Assembly (NCBI GenBank): GCA_964483375.1
Contig: CAZABJ010000024.1
Coordinates: 1-36,642, forward strand
DNA: 36,642 bases
DNA from: JAUIEH01 sp964483375
GTDB lineage: Bacteria; Pseudomonadota; Alphaproteobacteria; Caulobacterales; Maricaulaceae
Reading direction: 5' to 3'
The notes under the pieces are model-generated. The model saw nothing but the letters and a program-made list of their open reading frames with translations, was not told the DNA's origin and ran no database searches. Made by a program: the position numbers and the translations under genes. This document shows positions 14,143 through 21,740 of the stretch, one piece after another; position 1 is the first letter of the stretch; the number at the start of each line of letters is the position of its first letter.

Positions 14143-14679
14143 TCAGATAGTGAGGCGTTGTTCTTGGCGAAGGCGCGCGCCCTCGCGAAAGACTTCGGCC
14201 AGAACGAATATCACCAGTACGGCGAACCAAATCCTGACATCCACGCCAAGCCCGGCGAAACGAACGTCCGCCGGCTCGGTGAGATGAAGCACGAGGACCG
14301 CCACGCCGGACACGAGATATCGAGCGAGTTCAAATACGGCGATGGCGACCCAGATGACGCGGAGATGGTCTGCATTTTCCGGCACGAACGGATCGCCTGC
14401 GGCCAGCGTCGCGAAAATGCGCCTCAGCCGATCCACGACGATCATCGCCATCGCGATGGTCGCCCCAGTGAGCGCGAAACCGCCCATGGTGATCCGCCAA
14501 TCGTCCAAGCGCTCGACGCTCAGCCCCGGAATGGCCGTAGCGTCGCCGGCGAGATACACATAGCCGGCGATCAGAGCCAGCGCCGCGATCACCGCGGCGA
14601 GGACCAACAAACCGATGCGCATCAGCTCCAATACGATGCGCAAAATTGATGCGACCGAGCGATCGCCCAATACTCTCAC
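14143..14679 (-). CDS. DUF2975 four-helix membrane protein
   Basis: A 178-residue membrane protein with four hydrophobic segments at about residues 12-42, 68-87, 108-128 and 148-165, a DPFVPENADHLRVI segment between helices 2 and 3 that is typical of DUF2975, and a charged C-terminus (REGARLRQEQRLTI). DUF2975 proteins of unknown function are regularly encoded just upstream of a small HTH regulator, as here. A signal-transducing or anti-regulator role has been suspected for such pairs but is not established. It is divergent from rdgB; the gap holds two palindromic operators. Confidence 0.82.
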   Translation of the reverse strand: MRVLGDRSVASILRIVLELMRIGLLVLAAVIAALALIAGYVYLAGDATAIPGLSVERLDDWRITMGGFALTGATIAMAMIVVDRLRRIFATLAAGDPFVPENADHLRVIWVAIAVFELARYLVSGVAVLVLHLTEPADVRFAGLGVDVRIWFAVLVIFVLAEVFREGARLRQEQRLTI

Positions 14680-14699
14680 GTCTCGACGCTCCTCAGGAG

Positions 14700-14718
14700 T
14701 TTGTCGTATTTCGATAAA
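14700..14718. promoter_or_regulatory. Operator-like palindrome A (DUF2975/rdgB gap)
   Basis: TTTGTCG-tattt-CGATAAA is a 7-5-7 inverted repeat with one mismatch. It is the reverse complement of site B over 15 bases, so the two are copies of one site in opposite orientation. It lies 21 bases upstream of the DUF2975 start and is A/T-rich in a GC-rich region. The XRE protein encoded by the pair is the natural candidate binder. Confidence 0.65.
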
Positions 14719-14744
14719 GCGTCACGCGGCGAAGAGCAAGCAGT

Positions 14745-14763
14745 TTTATCGAAATACGATAAA
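14745..14763. promoter_or_regulatory. Operator-like palindrome B (DUF2975/rdgB gap)
   Basis: TTTATCG-aaata-CGATAAA is a perfect 7-5-7 inverted repeat. Its centre is 45 bases from that of site A, close to four helical turns, which suits cooperative binding. It ends 19 bases before the rdgB ATG, so the same regulator may also affect rdgB-hemW. Confidence 0.65.
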
Positions 14764-14782
14764 GACAATGAAGGGATCGTGC

Positions 14783-15403
14783 ATGACTGACATACCGCTG
14801 GCGCCGCCGCCGGGCCTGGAAAGGCTCCTCGTCGCGAGCCATAACGCCGGGAAAGTGCGAGAGATTCGGGAATTGCTGTCCCCGTTTGGAGTCGAGACGG
14901 TGAGTGCGGCGGACTTGTCGCTGCCGGAGCCAGAAGAAACCGAATCCACGTTCGCGGGCAATGCGCGATTGAAGGCGGAGGCGGCGGCGGCAGCGGCGCA
15001 GTTGCCGGCTCTGTCGGACGACTCCGGCCTCGCCGTCGCCGCCCTGAACGGCGCGCCGGGCGTGCATTCGGCGCGCTGGGCGGGGGAGCCCCGGGATTTC
15101 CGCGCCGCGATGGCGAAGGTCCAGGCGGCGCTCGCCGCGAGCGGCTCGAACGATGTCAGCGCCGCGTTCATCTGCGCGCTTGCGCTGGCGACGCCGGGTC
15201 AGGAAACGGTGGTCTATGAGGGCAGGGTCGATGGCGCGCTGGTGTTTCCGCCACGGGGCGAGAAGGGGTTCGGCTATGATCCGATCTTCGTCGCGGCGGG
15301 CGAAACCGAGTCGTTCGGCGAAATGGAGCCGGCCCGGAAACACGCCATGAGCCATCGAGCGCGGGCGTTCGCACAGCTCGTCGCAGCGCATTTCGAACGG
15401 TGA
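14783..15403 (+). CDS. rdgB: RdgB/HAM1-type non-canonical purine NTP pyrophosphatase
   Basis: RdgB hydrolyses dITP, ITP and XTP to monophosphates and so keeps deaminated purines out of DNA and RNA. The 206-residue protein shows the family signatures LLVASHNAGKVREI near residue 20, the metal-binding ALSDDSGLAVAALNGAPGVHSARWAG block, VYEGRVDGALVFPPRGEKGFGYDPIFV and KHAMSHRARAF near the C-terminus. ATG 14783 is preferred over one five codons upstream because AAGGG lies at the right distance. Its last bases overlap the GTG of hemW (GTGA), a coupled pair. It is divergent from the DUF2975/HTH pair. Confidence 0.96.
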   Translation: MTDIPLAPPPGLERLLVASHNAGKVREIRELLSPFGVETVSAADLSLPEPEETESTFAGNARLKAEAAAAAAQLPALSDDSGLAVAALNGAPGVHSARWAGEPRDFRAAMAKVQAALAASGSNDVSAAFICALALATPGQETVVYEGRVDGALVFPPRGEKGFGYDPIFVAAGETESFGEMEPARKHAMSHRARAFAQLVAAHFER

Positions 15404-16554
15404 GCAGGGACGCGCCGTTCGGCGTCTACGTCCATTGGCCGTTTTGCGCGCGCATTTGCCCTTATTGCGATTTCAACGTCTTCCGGGCGCGCGATGAGGC
15501 CGCGCAGACCGCTCTGTTCGACGCCATCCTCGCTGACATCCAAGGCTGGCGGGCGCGCACAGGGCCGCGGACCGTACAAAGCGTCTTTCTTGGCGGCGGC
15601 ACGCCGTCGCTCTTGAAGCCGGCTCAAACCGGCGCGCTGCTCGAGGCGGTCTCAGCCGCCTGGACGGTGTCGGCGAAGTGCGAGGTGACCCTCGAAGCCA
15701 ATCCCGAAGACGCCGAGCCGGCGCGCTTCGCCGGCTTCAGCAGCGCCGGCGCGACCCGGCTGTCGCTCGGCGTCCAGTCTCTTGATGACGCCGCCTTGGT
15801 TGATTTGGGGCGAAATCACACCGCTGCGGACGCCTATCGCGCCGTTGAGCGCGCCGTTGCGGCGTTCGACCGCGTCTCCCTCGACCTCATTTATGCGCGC
15901 TCTCATGCGACGCTGGCGGGATGGGAGGCGGAACTCCGAAGCGCTCTGGCGCTCGGCGCGGGACACATCTCGCTTTACCAACTGACTTTGGAGCCCGGCA
16001 CCGCCTTTGAACGGCAAGTGCGCCTGGGCCGCCGACAAACCCCCGATGAAGACGCCGCCGCCGACTTTTATGAGTTGACCCAAGAACTCTGCGCGGAGGC
16101 CGGGTACGCGGGCTACGAAATTTCCAACCATGCACGGACGCCCGCCGATCGGTCCCGCCACAACACGCTGTACTGGACGTCTGCGGAATGGGCGGGCGTC
16201 GGGCCCGGCGCCCATGGCCGTCTCGGCGCGGCGGGGCAGGCCGATCGTCGGGCCTTGTCAGCCGCCCGCGGCCTTGAGGCGTATCGCATGCGGGTCGCGG
16301 AGGAGGGGTGGGGCGTCGAAAGTGAGGAGACGCTCGACCGCGACGCCCAAAGGCGAGAGCTCGCCGTCATGGGATTGCGCCTGGCGGAAGGCGTTCCCGC
16401 GAAGCGCTGGGCGGAAGTGGCGGGAGCCCCTCCCGACGGCGCGACCTTGGCCGCCCTTGAGGCGCAAGGAATACTGGCCGGCGGCGATCCGATCCGCCTC
16501 ACCCCGCGCGGTCGCTTGCTGTGCGACTACGCGGCCGCTCAATTGGCCGACTGA
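15400..16554 (+). CDS. hemW: Radical SAM heme chaperone HemW
   Basis: A 384-residue HemN-like radical SAM protein. The 4Fe-4S motif CARICPYC (Cys16, Cys20, Cys23) follows YVHWPF. It is followed by the GGGTPSLL SAM-binding glycine motif, EANPED, GVQSLDD and, in the C-terminal part, NHARTPADRSRHNTLYW. The short N-terminus, without the extra HemN substrate segment, fits HemW, a heme-binding chaperone for haem proteins, rather than oxygen-independent coproporphyrinogen dehydrogenase. Older annotations call it HemN. GTG start overlaps the rdgB stop. It converges on the LppC-like gene. Confidence 0.93.
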   Translation: MSRDAPFGVYVHWPFCARICPYCDFNVFRARDEAAQTALFDAILADIQGWRARTGPRTVQSVFLGGGTPSLLKPAQTGALLEAVSAAWTVSAKCEVTLEANPEDAEPARFAGFSSAGATRLSLGVQSLDDAALVDLGRNHTAADAYRAVERAVAAFDRVSLDLIYARSHATLAGWEAELRSALALGAGHISLYQLTLEPGTAFERQVRLGRRQTPDEDAAADFYELTQELCAEAGYAGYEISNHARTPADRSRHNTLYWTSAEWAGVGPGAHGRLGAAGQADRRALSAARGLEAYRMRVAEEGWGVESEETLDRDAQRRELAVMGLRLAEGVPAKRWAEVAGAPPDGATLAALEAQGILAGGDPIRLTPRGRLLCDYAAAQLAD

Positions 16555-16565
16555 CGACGTCGGAG

Positions 16566-16583
16566 CGGGCTGCTAGAAGCCCG
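16566..16583. terminator. Hairpin at the convergent ends of hemW and the LppC-like gene
   Basis: CGGGCT-gctaga-AGCCCG is a perfect 6-bp hairpin in the 18-base gap and over the stop codon of the minus-strand gene. There is no clear T-run on either side, so it is a weak bidirectional termination candidate. Confidence 0.35.
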
Positions 16584-17952
16584 ACGGGCGGAAGGTGTCC
16601 GGCGCGGGCTCAATGGTCTGGAACTCTCCGCCGCGCACCGCAAACATCGCCAGACCCCACTCGCTGGCCCCGTCTTCGCGGAACCGGAACAAGCCGTCAG
16701 CGCCAAAGAAGCCGTCCGGGTTTTCAAGCGCTTCGGCGGTCAGCGCGTCGGCGCCGCCGCGGCGGGTCAGGTGGGCGACCAACGACACCGCGTCATAGGC
16801 GAAGCCGGAGAGACGACGGGGTTCGGCGCCGAAGGCGTTTTCAAAGTCGAAGGTGAATTCTTCGCCGGCTTCAGCGCTCGGGGCCACGAACCATCCGCCA
16901 TTCAGCGTGGGTTCCCGCGCGACGCTCTCGTCGCTCCATTGGCTAGTGCCCATAAACCGCACGATCCGCGGATCGACGTCGTAATACGGCAAGAGCGGCG
17001 CAAGCGCGAGCAACCGGACGCCGCCCTCAGGCAAAAGCACGGCATGGGTGGCTGAAACCGCGGAGCCCGCTTCAACGAGCGTTCCGCTGCTGAAACTGTC
17101 CCGGGTGTAGCGCGGCTGACCGAAGGGATCGATTTCGTAGGACACCGACGCTGAGACCGATGCGTTGATCGTCTCGGCCAAACGCCGCGCGGGTTCGGTC
17201 ATCAAATCGGCGTCCGCCCCCGGGGAGAACACCTCGTATGACGCCAGCACCGCCCCAGCCCGCCGGGCTTCAATGTCGAGCGCGTCCCGGACCCGGTACC
17301 CATAGGCGTTGGCGGGAACGAAAGCATAGAAGTTCTGAACGCCTTGGCGGGTGGCGAACTCAACAAGCCGCGCGATCTCGCTTTCCGGCGTAATGTTCAG
17401 AAGATAGGCGCCTTGCCCCGCGGCCGACCGATCGTTCGAGAAGGCGATGACCGGCGCTCCATAGGGCGCGGCCGCGGCGACCACCGGTTCCACGCCGGTG
17501 GCGAACAACGGTCCGAGAATGACGTCTGCGCCTTCGCCAAGCGCGGAGCGCGCGGCGCTGGCGGCGCCTTCGGGCGTGCCTGCAGTGTCCTTAGGGATCA
17601 GCACCATCCGCTCGTGGCCGCGTTCGAACAGCGCCAGCTGGGCGGCGTCGAGCATCGATGCGGCTTCAGCCCGGGCGCCCGCATTGTTCGAAGAGAAGGG
17701 CAGAAGAAGCGCCACTCGCACCAATCGGGCGCTTTCGGCCTGCAAATGCGCCGGGGTCGCGGCGTCCGAGGCCGGGGCGTCGATGGTGGCCGCAGGAGCC
17801 GTCGCCTCGACGGCCGGCGAAATCGGGGCCGGCGCTCGTTCCGGCGCCGATGCGCAGGCCGCCGCCGTCAATCCGGCGGCGACCGCCAACACATGCGCTC
17901 TTTGCCGGAGCGTGCGGGCGCGTTTGTATTCGCCGTCCACCATCACCTTCAC
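16573..17952 (-). CDS. LppC/LpoA-like penicillin-binding-protein activator lipoprotein
   Basis: A lipoprotein of 459 residues if the GTG at 17952 is used (GAGG lies 6 bases upstream), or 456 from ATG 17943. The signal ends LTAAAC. A Pro/Ala-rich spacer of about 45 residues leads into a periplasmic-binding type I fold: VRVALLLPFSSNNAGARAEAASMLDAAQLALF, then ADVILGPLFATGVEPV, APVIAFSNDRSAAG and LPYYDVDPRIVRFMGTSQW. This family includes LpoA, the outer-membrane activator of PBP1A, and is usually encoded next to rsmI and yraN, as here. Ligand binding or PBP activation in this organism is inferred. It is divergent from rsmI with 13 bases between starts. Confidence 0.88.
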   Translation of the reverse strand: MKVMVDGEYKRARTLRQRAHVLAVAAGLTAAACASAPERAPAPISPAVEATAPAATIDAPASDAATPAHLQAESARLVRVALLLPFSSNNAGARAEAASMLDAAQLALFERGHERMVLIPKDTAGTPEGAASAARSALGEGADVILGPLFATGVEPVVAAAAPYGAPVIAFSNDRSAAGQGAYLLNITPESEIARLVEFATRQGVQNFYAFVPANAYGYRVRDALDIEARRAGAVLASYEVFSPGADADLMTEPARRLAETINASVSASVSYEIDPFGQPRYTRDSFSSGTLVEAGSAVSATHAVLLPEGGVRLLALAPLLPYYDVDPRIVRFMGTSQWSDESVAREPTLNGGWFVAPSAEAGEEFTFDFENAFGAEPRRLSGFAYDAVSLVAHLTRRGGADALTAEALENPDGFFGADGLFRFREDGASEWGLAMFAVRGGEFQTIEPAPDTFRPSGF

Positions 17953-17965
17953 CCGGAGCCTCGCA

Positions 17966-18856
17966 ATGACAATCGCGGCGAACCCTAGGGATGCAGGCCC
18001 CGCCGCGCAAGCGCCGCCGCCAGGGCTCTACCTTGTATCCACCCCGATTGGGAATTTGCGCGACATTACTTTACGCGCCCTTGACGTTTTGAGCGCCGCC
18101 GATCTTGTGCTCGCCGAGGACACGCGCGTCACGCGGAAACTGCTGGACGCATATGGACTTAAGCCGGCGGTCGAGCCGTACCACGAGCACAACGCCGCCC
18201 GGCAACGCCCGCGAGTGTTGGCCAAATTGGCGGATGGCGCGTGCGTCGCGCTTGTGTCCGACGCGGGCACGCCGCTCATTTCCGACCCCGGTTTCAAATT
18301 GGTCAAAGAGGCGCTTGACGCCGGCGAGGCGGTTCGCCCCGTGCCGGGCGCGTCAGCCTCATTGGCGGCGCTTGTCGCTTCGGGCGCGCCGACAGACCGG
18401 TTTTTCTTCGCCGGTTTCGCCCCAGCCAAAGCAGCCGCGCGGGATCAGTTTTTCGCTGAGCTCGCCGGCGTTCCGGGCGCGCTGATCGTGTTCGAGGCCG
18501 CGCCGCGTCTCGCCGACACGCTCGCCGCCGCCGCGCGCCGGTTGGGCGACCGCGACGTGGCGGTCGCCCGCGAACTGACCAAGCGCTACGAAGAAACGCG
18601 CCGCGGCGGCTTGTCCGCGCTCGCCGAGGCCTATCGGACCGAAGGACCGCCGCGCGGTGAAATCGTTCTCGTCATTTCGCCCGCCGATGCGCCCGCGCAG
18701 TGGGACGACGCCGCTGTCGACGCCGCGTTAGCCGCGCGATTGGGCGAGGCCTCGTTAAAAGACGCCGCCGCCGAAGTCGCCCAAGCGGCCGGGCGGCCGA
18801 AACGCGAGGTCTATGCCCGCGCGCTGGCGCTTAAGGCGCAAGACAGAGGCGACTGA
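17966..18856 (+). CDS. rsmI: 16S rRNA (cytidine-1402 2'-O)-methyltransferase RsmI
   Basis: RsmI methylates the ribose of C1402 in the decoding centre. The 296-residue protein has the tetrapyrrole-methylase-like fold with YLVSTPIGNLRDITLRALDVL, the EDTRVTRKLLD motif, VALVSDAGTPLISDPG, VRPVPGASASLAALVASG, and FFFAGFAP; a C-terminal helical extension (DAAAEVAQAAGRPKREVY) is typical. ATG 17966 has GGAG 8 bases upstream; the open frame extends far upstream across the divergent LppC gene without homology. The starts of the two genes are so close that the promoter of rsmI must lie inside the LppC coding region. Confidence 0.95.
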   Translation: MTIAANPRDAGPAAQAPPPGLYLVSTPIGNLRDITLRALDVLSAADLVLAEDTRVTRKLLDAYGLKPAVEPYHEHNAARQRPRVLAKLADGACVALVSDAGTPLISDPGFKLVKEALDAGEAVRPVPGASASLAALVASGAPTDRFFFAGFAPAKAAARDQFFAELAGVPGALIVFEAAPRLADTLAAAARRLGDRDVAVARELTKRYEETRRGGLSALAEAYRTEGPPRGEIVLVISPADAPAQWDDAAVDAALAARLGEASLKDAAAEVAQAAGRPKREVYARALALKAQDRGD

Positions 18857-18916
18857 TGGTTGTGGCGTTTAGCAATGTTTGTTATTTGTTCCGGCGTGCG
18901 GCGACAGGCGGGGGCC

Positions 18917-19303
18917 ATGCAGCGAGAGCGCCATTCGACAGCATTCAAACGCCAGGCCGAGCGCCGCGGGCGTCTGGCGGAGTGGATCGCCGCGGCGTGG
19001 CTGACGCTCAAGGGCTATGACGTTCTCGCCCGTCGGGCGCGCACGCCTTTTGGCGAAATCGATCTCGTCGCGCGCCGAGGCGACGTGCTTGCGATGGTGG
19101 AAGTTAAGGCCCGTCGCCGCCATGACGTTGCGCGGGAAGCGCTGACGGCCCGCAATTGGCGGCGGATCGCCGGGGCGGCGGACAGTTGGCGCGCGCGGTA
19201 CCGCGTGTTTGAGAGCGCGGCTGTTCGCTTTGATGCGATCACGATCGCCCCTTGGTCACGACCGATTCACCTTGTCGATGCATGGAGACCGAGTGATCGG
19301 TGA
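18917..19303 (+). CDS. yraN: YraN/UPF0102 family nuclease-like protein
   Basis: A protein of about 128 residues with the UPF0102 core: AERRGRLAEWIAAAWLTLKG, FGEIDLVARRGDVLAMVEVKARRR, and a closing FDAITIAPWSRPIHLVDAW. The E-(I)-D ... E-V-K spacing matches the active site of the restriction-endonuclease fold, so a Holliday-junction-like or other nuclease role has been proposed, but no function is firmly known. The start is uncertain: ATG 18917 gives the usual N-terminus; TTG 18860 or ATG 18875 would add residues. It follows rsmI directly, as in most proteobacteria. Confidence 0.9.
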   Translation: MQRERHSTAFKRQAERRGRLAEWIAAAWLTLKGYDVLARRARTPFGEIDLVARRGDVLAMVEVKARRRHDVAREALTARNWRRIAGAADSWRARYRVFESAAVRFDAITIAPWSRPIHLVDAWRPSDR

Positions 19304-19343
19304 CCCAGCGGGGTCAAAAGGCGGCGAGAGAGCGGAGGGGAGC

Positions 19344-20102
19344 ATGCGGAGGAACGGTATCGCAAAGGCGCTAGCGGCGTTGGCGGCGCTGACCATGACG
19401 GCGGGGGCGATGACAGGGTGCGCGTCCGCGCCGGGAGCTGCGCCGGGCATGGCCCGCAGCGTGGACGATTCAACCGCTGGCATGGCCGTTCGGGCGCGCA
19501 TGCTGCGTTCGATGCAGGACTTCGGCGGCGTGAACGTCGATGTGGTCGGGGGGCTGGTTCTCCTGACCGGACGGGTGGCTTCGGAAGAGGCCCGTCTTGA
19601 AGCCGAGCGCATCGCCTGGAGCGCGCCCAAGGTCCGGGACGTAGCCAATGAGCTTCAGGTCAGCGACGACCCGCGCCAGGCCTTCGGCGCCAATGATCAA
19701 TGGATTTCCGGTCAAGTCCGCGCGCGGCTTTTGGCGGACGGGGAAGTGCGCAACGCCACCATCAACGTCCAAACCTATGACGGCGTGGTCTATCTGCTCG
19801 GACGCGCGCGCACCGGCGGAGAAGCCGAACGGGCCGCGTCCAATGCGAGTTTGGTCCCCGGCGTTTCCCGCGTGGTCTCCTTCATTCGGATCGACGACTT
19901 GGCCGAAGAACCAGGAGCTCCCGCCTCAAGCGTCGCGCCGTCTGCGACGCCCGCGACACCGGCGGCGCCAGGCTCCGACTTGCTGGGCGGGCCCGGCGAG
20001 TTGCGCGGCGTTCAGGACGACTTGGGCGAGCAAGACGATGTGGGCGAGCCGCCTATCGAGGAAGAAGACCCCGATTTGCTCGGCGGTCCGACGCGGCTCT
20101 GA
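19344..20102 (+). CDS. Lipoprotein with two BON domains
   Basis: A 252-residue lipoprotein: signal from MRRNGIAKALAALAALTM to the lipobox MTGC. Two BON (OsmY-like) domains follow, AVRARMLRSMQDFGGVNVDVVGG with LLTGRVASEEARLEAERIA, then GQVRARLLADGEVRNATINV with VYLLGRARTGGEAERA. A flexible tail of about 70 residues, Pro/Ala-rich then acidic, contains DLLGGP twice, the second almost at the C-terminus. BON proteins bind membranes and protect envelope integrity. GGAGGGGAGC precedes ATG 19344. In many alphaproteobacteria gshB follows yraN; here this gene holds that place. Confidence 0.88.
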   Translation: MRRNGIAKALAALAALTMTAGAMTGCASAPGAAPGMARSVDDSTAGMAVRARMLRSMQDFGGVNVDVVGGLVLLTGRVASEEARLEAERIAWSAPKVRDVANELQVSDDPRQAFGANDQWISGQVRARLLADGEVRNATINVQTYDGVVYLLGRARTGGEAERAASNASLVPGVSRVVSFIRIDDLAEEPGAPASSVAPSATPATPAAPGSDLLGGPGELRGVQDDLGEQDDVGEPPIEEEDPDLLGGPTRL

Positions 20103-20191
20103 TCTGTCGTTCCGGTTAAGTTCGATTAATATTCTTGCGACGGTCGTCGCCCTCGGCTAATGTCATAGCGCTTAGTCGAGGGAATGAGATC

Positions 20192-21697
20192 ATGGTGGCG
20201 CGCACGGCGACGGTCGCATTTGAAGGTGCAAGCGCGCGCCTCATTGACGTGCAGGTGCAACTCACCGGCGGGCAATGCGCGTTTTCCATCGTCGGTCTCG
20301 CCGATAAGGCGGTGGCTGAAAGCCGGGAGCGGGTGCGCGCGGCGTTCGCCGCCATCGGGCTGTCGTTGCCGAGCAAGCGCGTGGTCGTGAATCTCGCGCC
20401 CGCCGATTTGCCGAAAGAGGGCGGACATTACGATCTGCCCGTCGCGCTGGGCTTGATGGCTGCGATGGACGTGCTCCCGCGGGATGCGATCGCGAATTGC
20501 GTCATTCTGGGCGAGTTGAGTTTGGACGGCGGGGTGGCGGCCGTCGCCGGGGCGCTGCCCGCCGCGCTCGCCGCGGCCGCGGCCGGGCGGACGCTGATTT
20601 GCCCACGGGCCTGCGGGGCTGAAGCGGCTTGGGCGGGCGAGGTGGAGATCGTGGCTCCGCCCACGCTGATGGCGTTCATCAACCATGTGCGCGGCGTGCA
20701 AACGCTCACCCCGCCTTCGCCCGGCGAGTTGTTGGACGGGCCGCCCGCAGCGGATCTCAGCGACGTAAAGGGGCAGGAGCACGCGAAACGTGCGCTCGAA
20801 GCCGCCGCCGCCGGCGGTCATAATATGGTGATGGTCGGCCCGCCGGGGTCGGGCAAATCCATGCTGGCCGCGCGGTTGCCGGGGTTGTTGCCGCCCTTGT
20901 CCGCTCAAGAATTGTTGGAGGTCAGCGCCATACAGTCCGTCGCCGGGCTGCTGGAGCGGGGACGGCTCTCCCGCGCGCGCCCGTTCCGGGCGCCCCACCA
21001 TTCAGCCAGCATGCCGGCCTTGGTGGGCGGGGGCTCGCAGGCCCGCCCCGGCGAGGTGTCGCTCGCCCATCACGGCGTCTTGTTTCTCGACGAACTGCCG
21101 GAGTTTTCCCCGCAAGCCCTCGATTCGCTCCGCCAGCCCTTGGAGACCGGGCGCGTCGTCGTCGCCCGCGCTGCGCGTCATGTTTCTTATCCCGCCCGGG
21201 CGCAACTTATCGCCGCCATGAACCCGTGCCGGTGCGGCGGCGGGGAGGGCGCAGGGTGTCGGCGCGGCCCGCGTTGCGCGGCGGACTACCAGGCGCGCGT
21301 GTCCGGCCCGTTGATGGACCGCATTGACGTGCGCATCGAGGTCCCCGCCGTCACGCCGGCGGATTTGGCGTTGCCCCGCCCTGCGGAAGGAACCGAGCAG
21401 GCGCGTGCACGCGTGGCCCAAGCCCGTGCGGCGCAAGAGGCGCGCGGGTCGGGGACCAACGCCACTCTGGACGGGGCTGCGCTGGAGCGCTGCGCCACGC
21501 CCGACAGCGACGGCGCGGCGTTGTTGAACCAAGCGTGTGAGAGCTTTGGCCTCACCGCGCGCGGCTATCATAGGGTGCTGAGATTGGCCCGCACGTTGGG
21601 CGATCTTGAGGGCGTGGACGGCGTGCGCCGGCGTCATGTGGCCGAAGCGCTCGCTCTCAGACGCGCCCCCGCATTGGTCGGCGCAGCGGTTTCTTAA
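20192..21697 (+). CDS. comM: ComM/YifB-type Mg-chelatase-like AAA+ ATPase
   Basis: ComM is a hexameric helicase that promotes branch migration during natural transformation. The 501-residue protein has an N-terminal Lon-protease-like domain (SIVGLADKAVAESRERVRAA, SLPSKRVVVNLAPADLPKEG, HYDLPVALGLM), the Walker A GPPGSGKS (216-223), Walker B-like VLFLDELPEF, and the C-terminal Mg-chelatase segment with the zinc-binding CRCG...C...C cysteines and ISGPLMDRIDV-like GPLMDRIDVRIEV. Start ATG 20192 begins MVARTATVAFEG, the usual N-terminus. Natural competence genes were not seen in this window. Confidence 0.94.
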   Translation: MVARTATVAFEGASARLIDVQVQLTGGQCAFSIVGLADKAVAESRERVRAAFAAIGLSLPSKRVVVNLAPADLPKEGGHYDLPVALGLMAAMDVLPRDAIANCVILGELSLDGGVAAVAGALPAALAAAAAGRTLICPRACGAEAAWAGEVEIVAPPTLMAFINHVRGVQTLTPPSPGELLDGPPAADLSDVKGQEHAKRALEAAAAGGHNMVMVGPPGSGKSMLAARLPGLLPPLSAQELLEVSAIQSVAGLLERGRLSRARPFRAPHHSASMPALVGGGSQARPGEVSLAHHGVLFLDELPEFSPQALDSLRQPLETGRVVVARAARHVSYPARAQLIAAMNPCRCGGGEGAGCRRGPRCAADYQARVSGPLMDRIDVRIEVPAVTPADLALPRPAEGTEQARARVAQARAAQEARGSGTNATLDGAALERCATPDSDGAALLNQACESFGLTARGYHRVLRLARTLGDLEGVDGVRRRHVAEALALRRAPALVGAAVS

Positions 21698-21740
21698 GCG
21701 GGATCGGCTTTGCTGGCGGCGCTATTCCAGGAGCGCGGCG

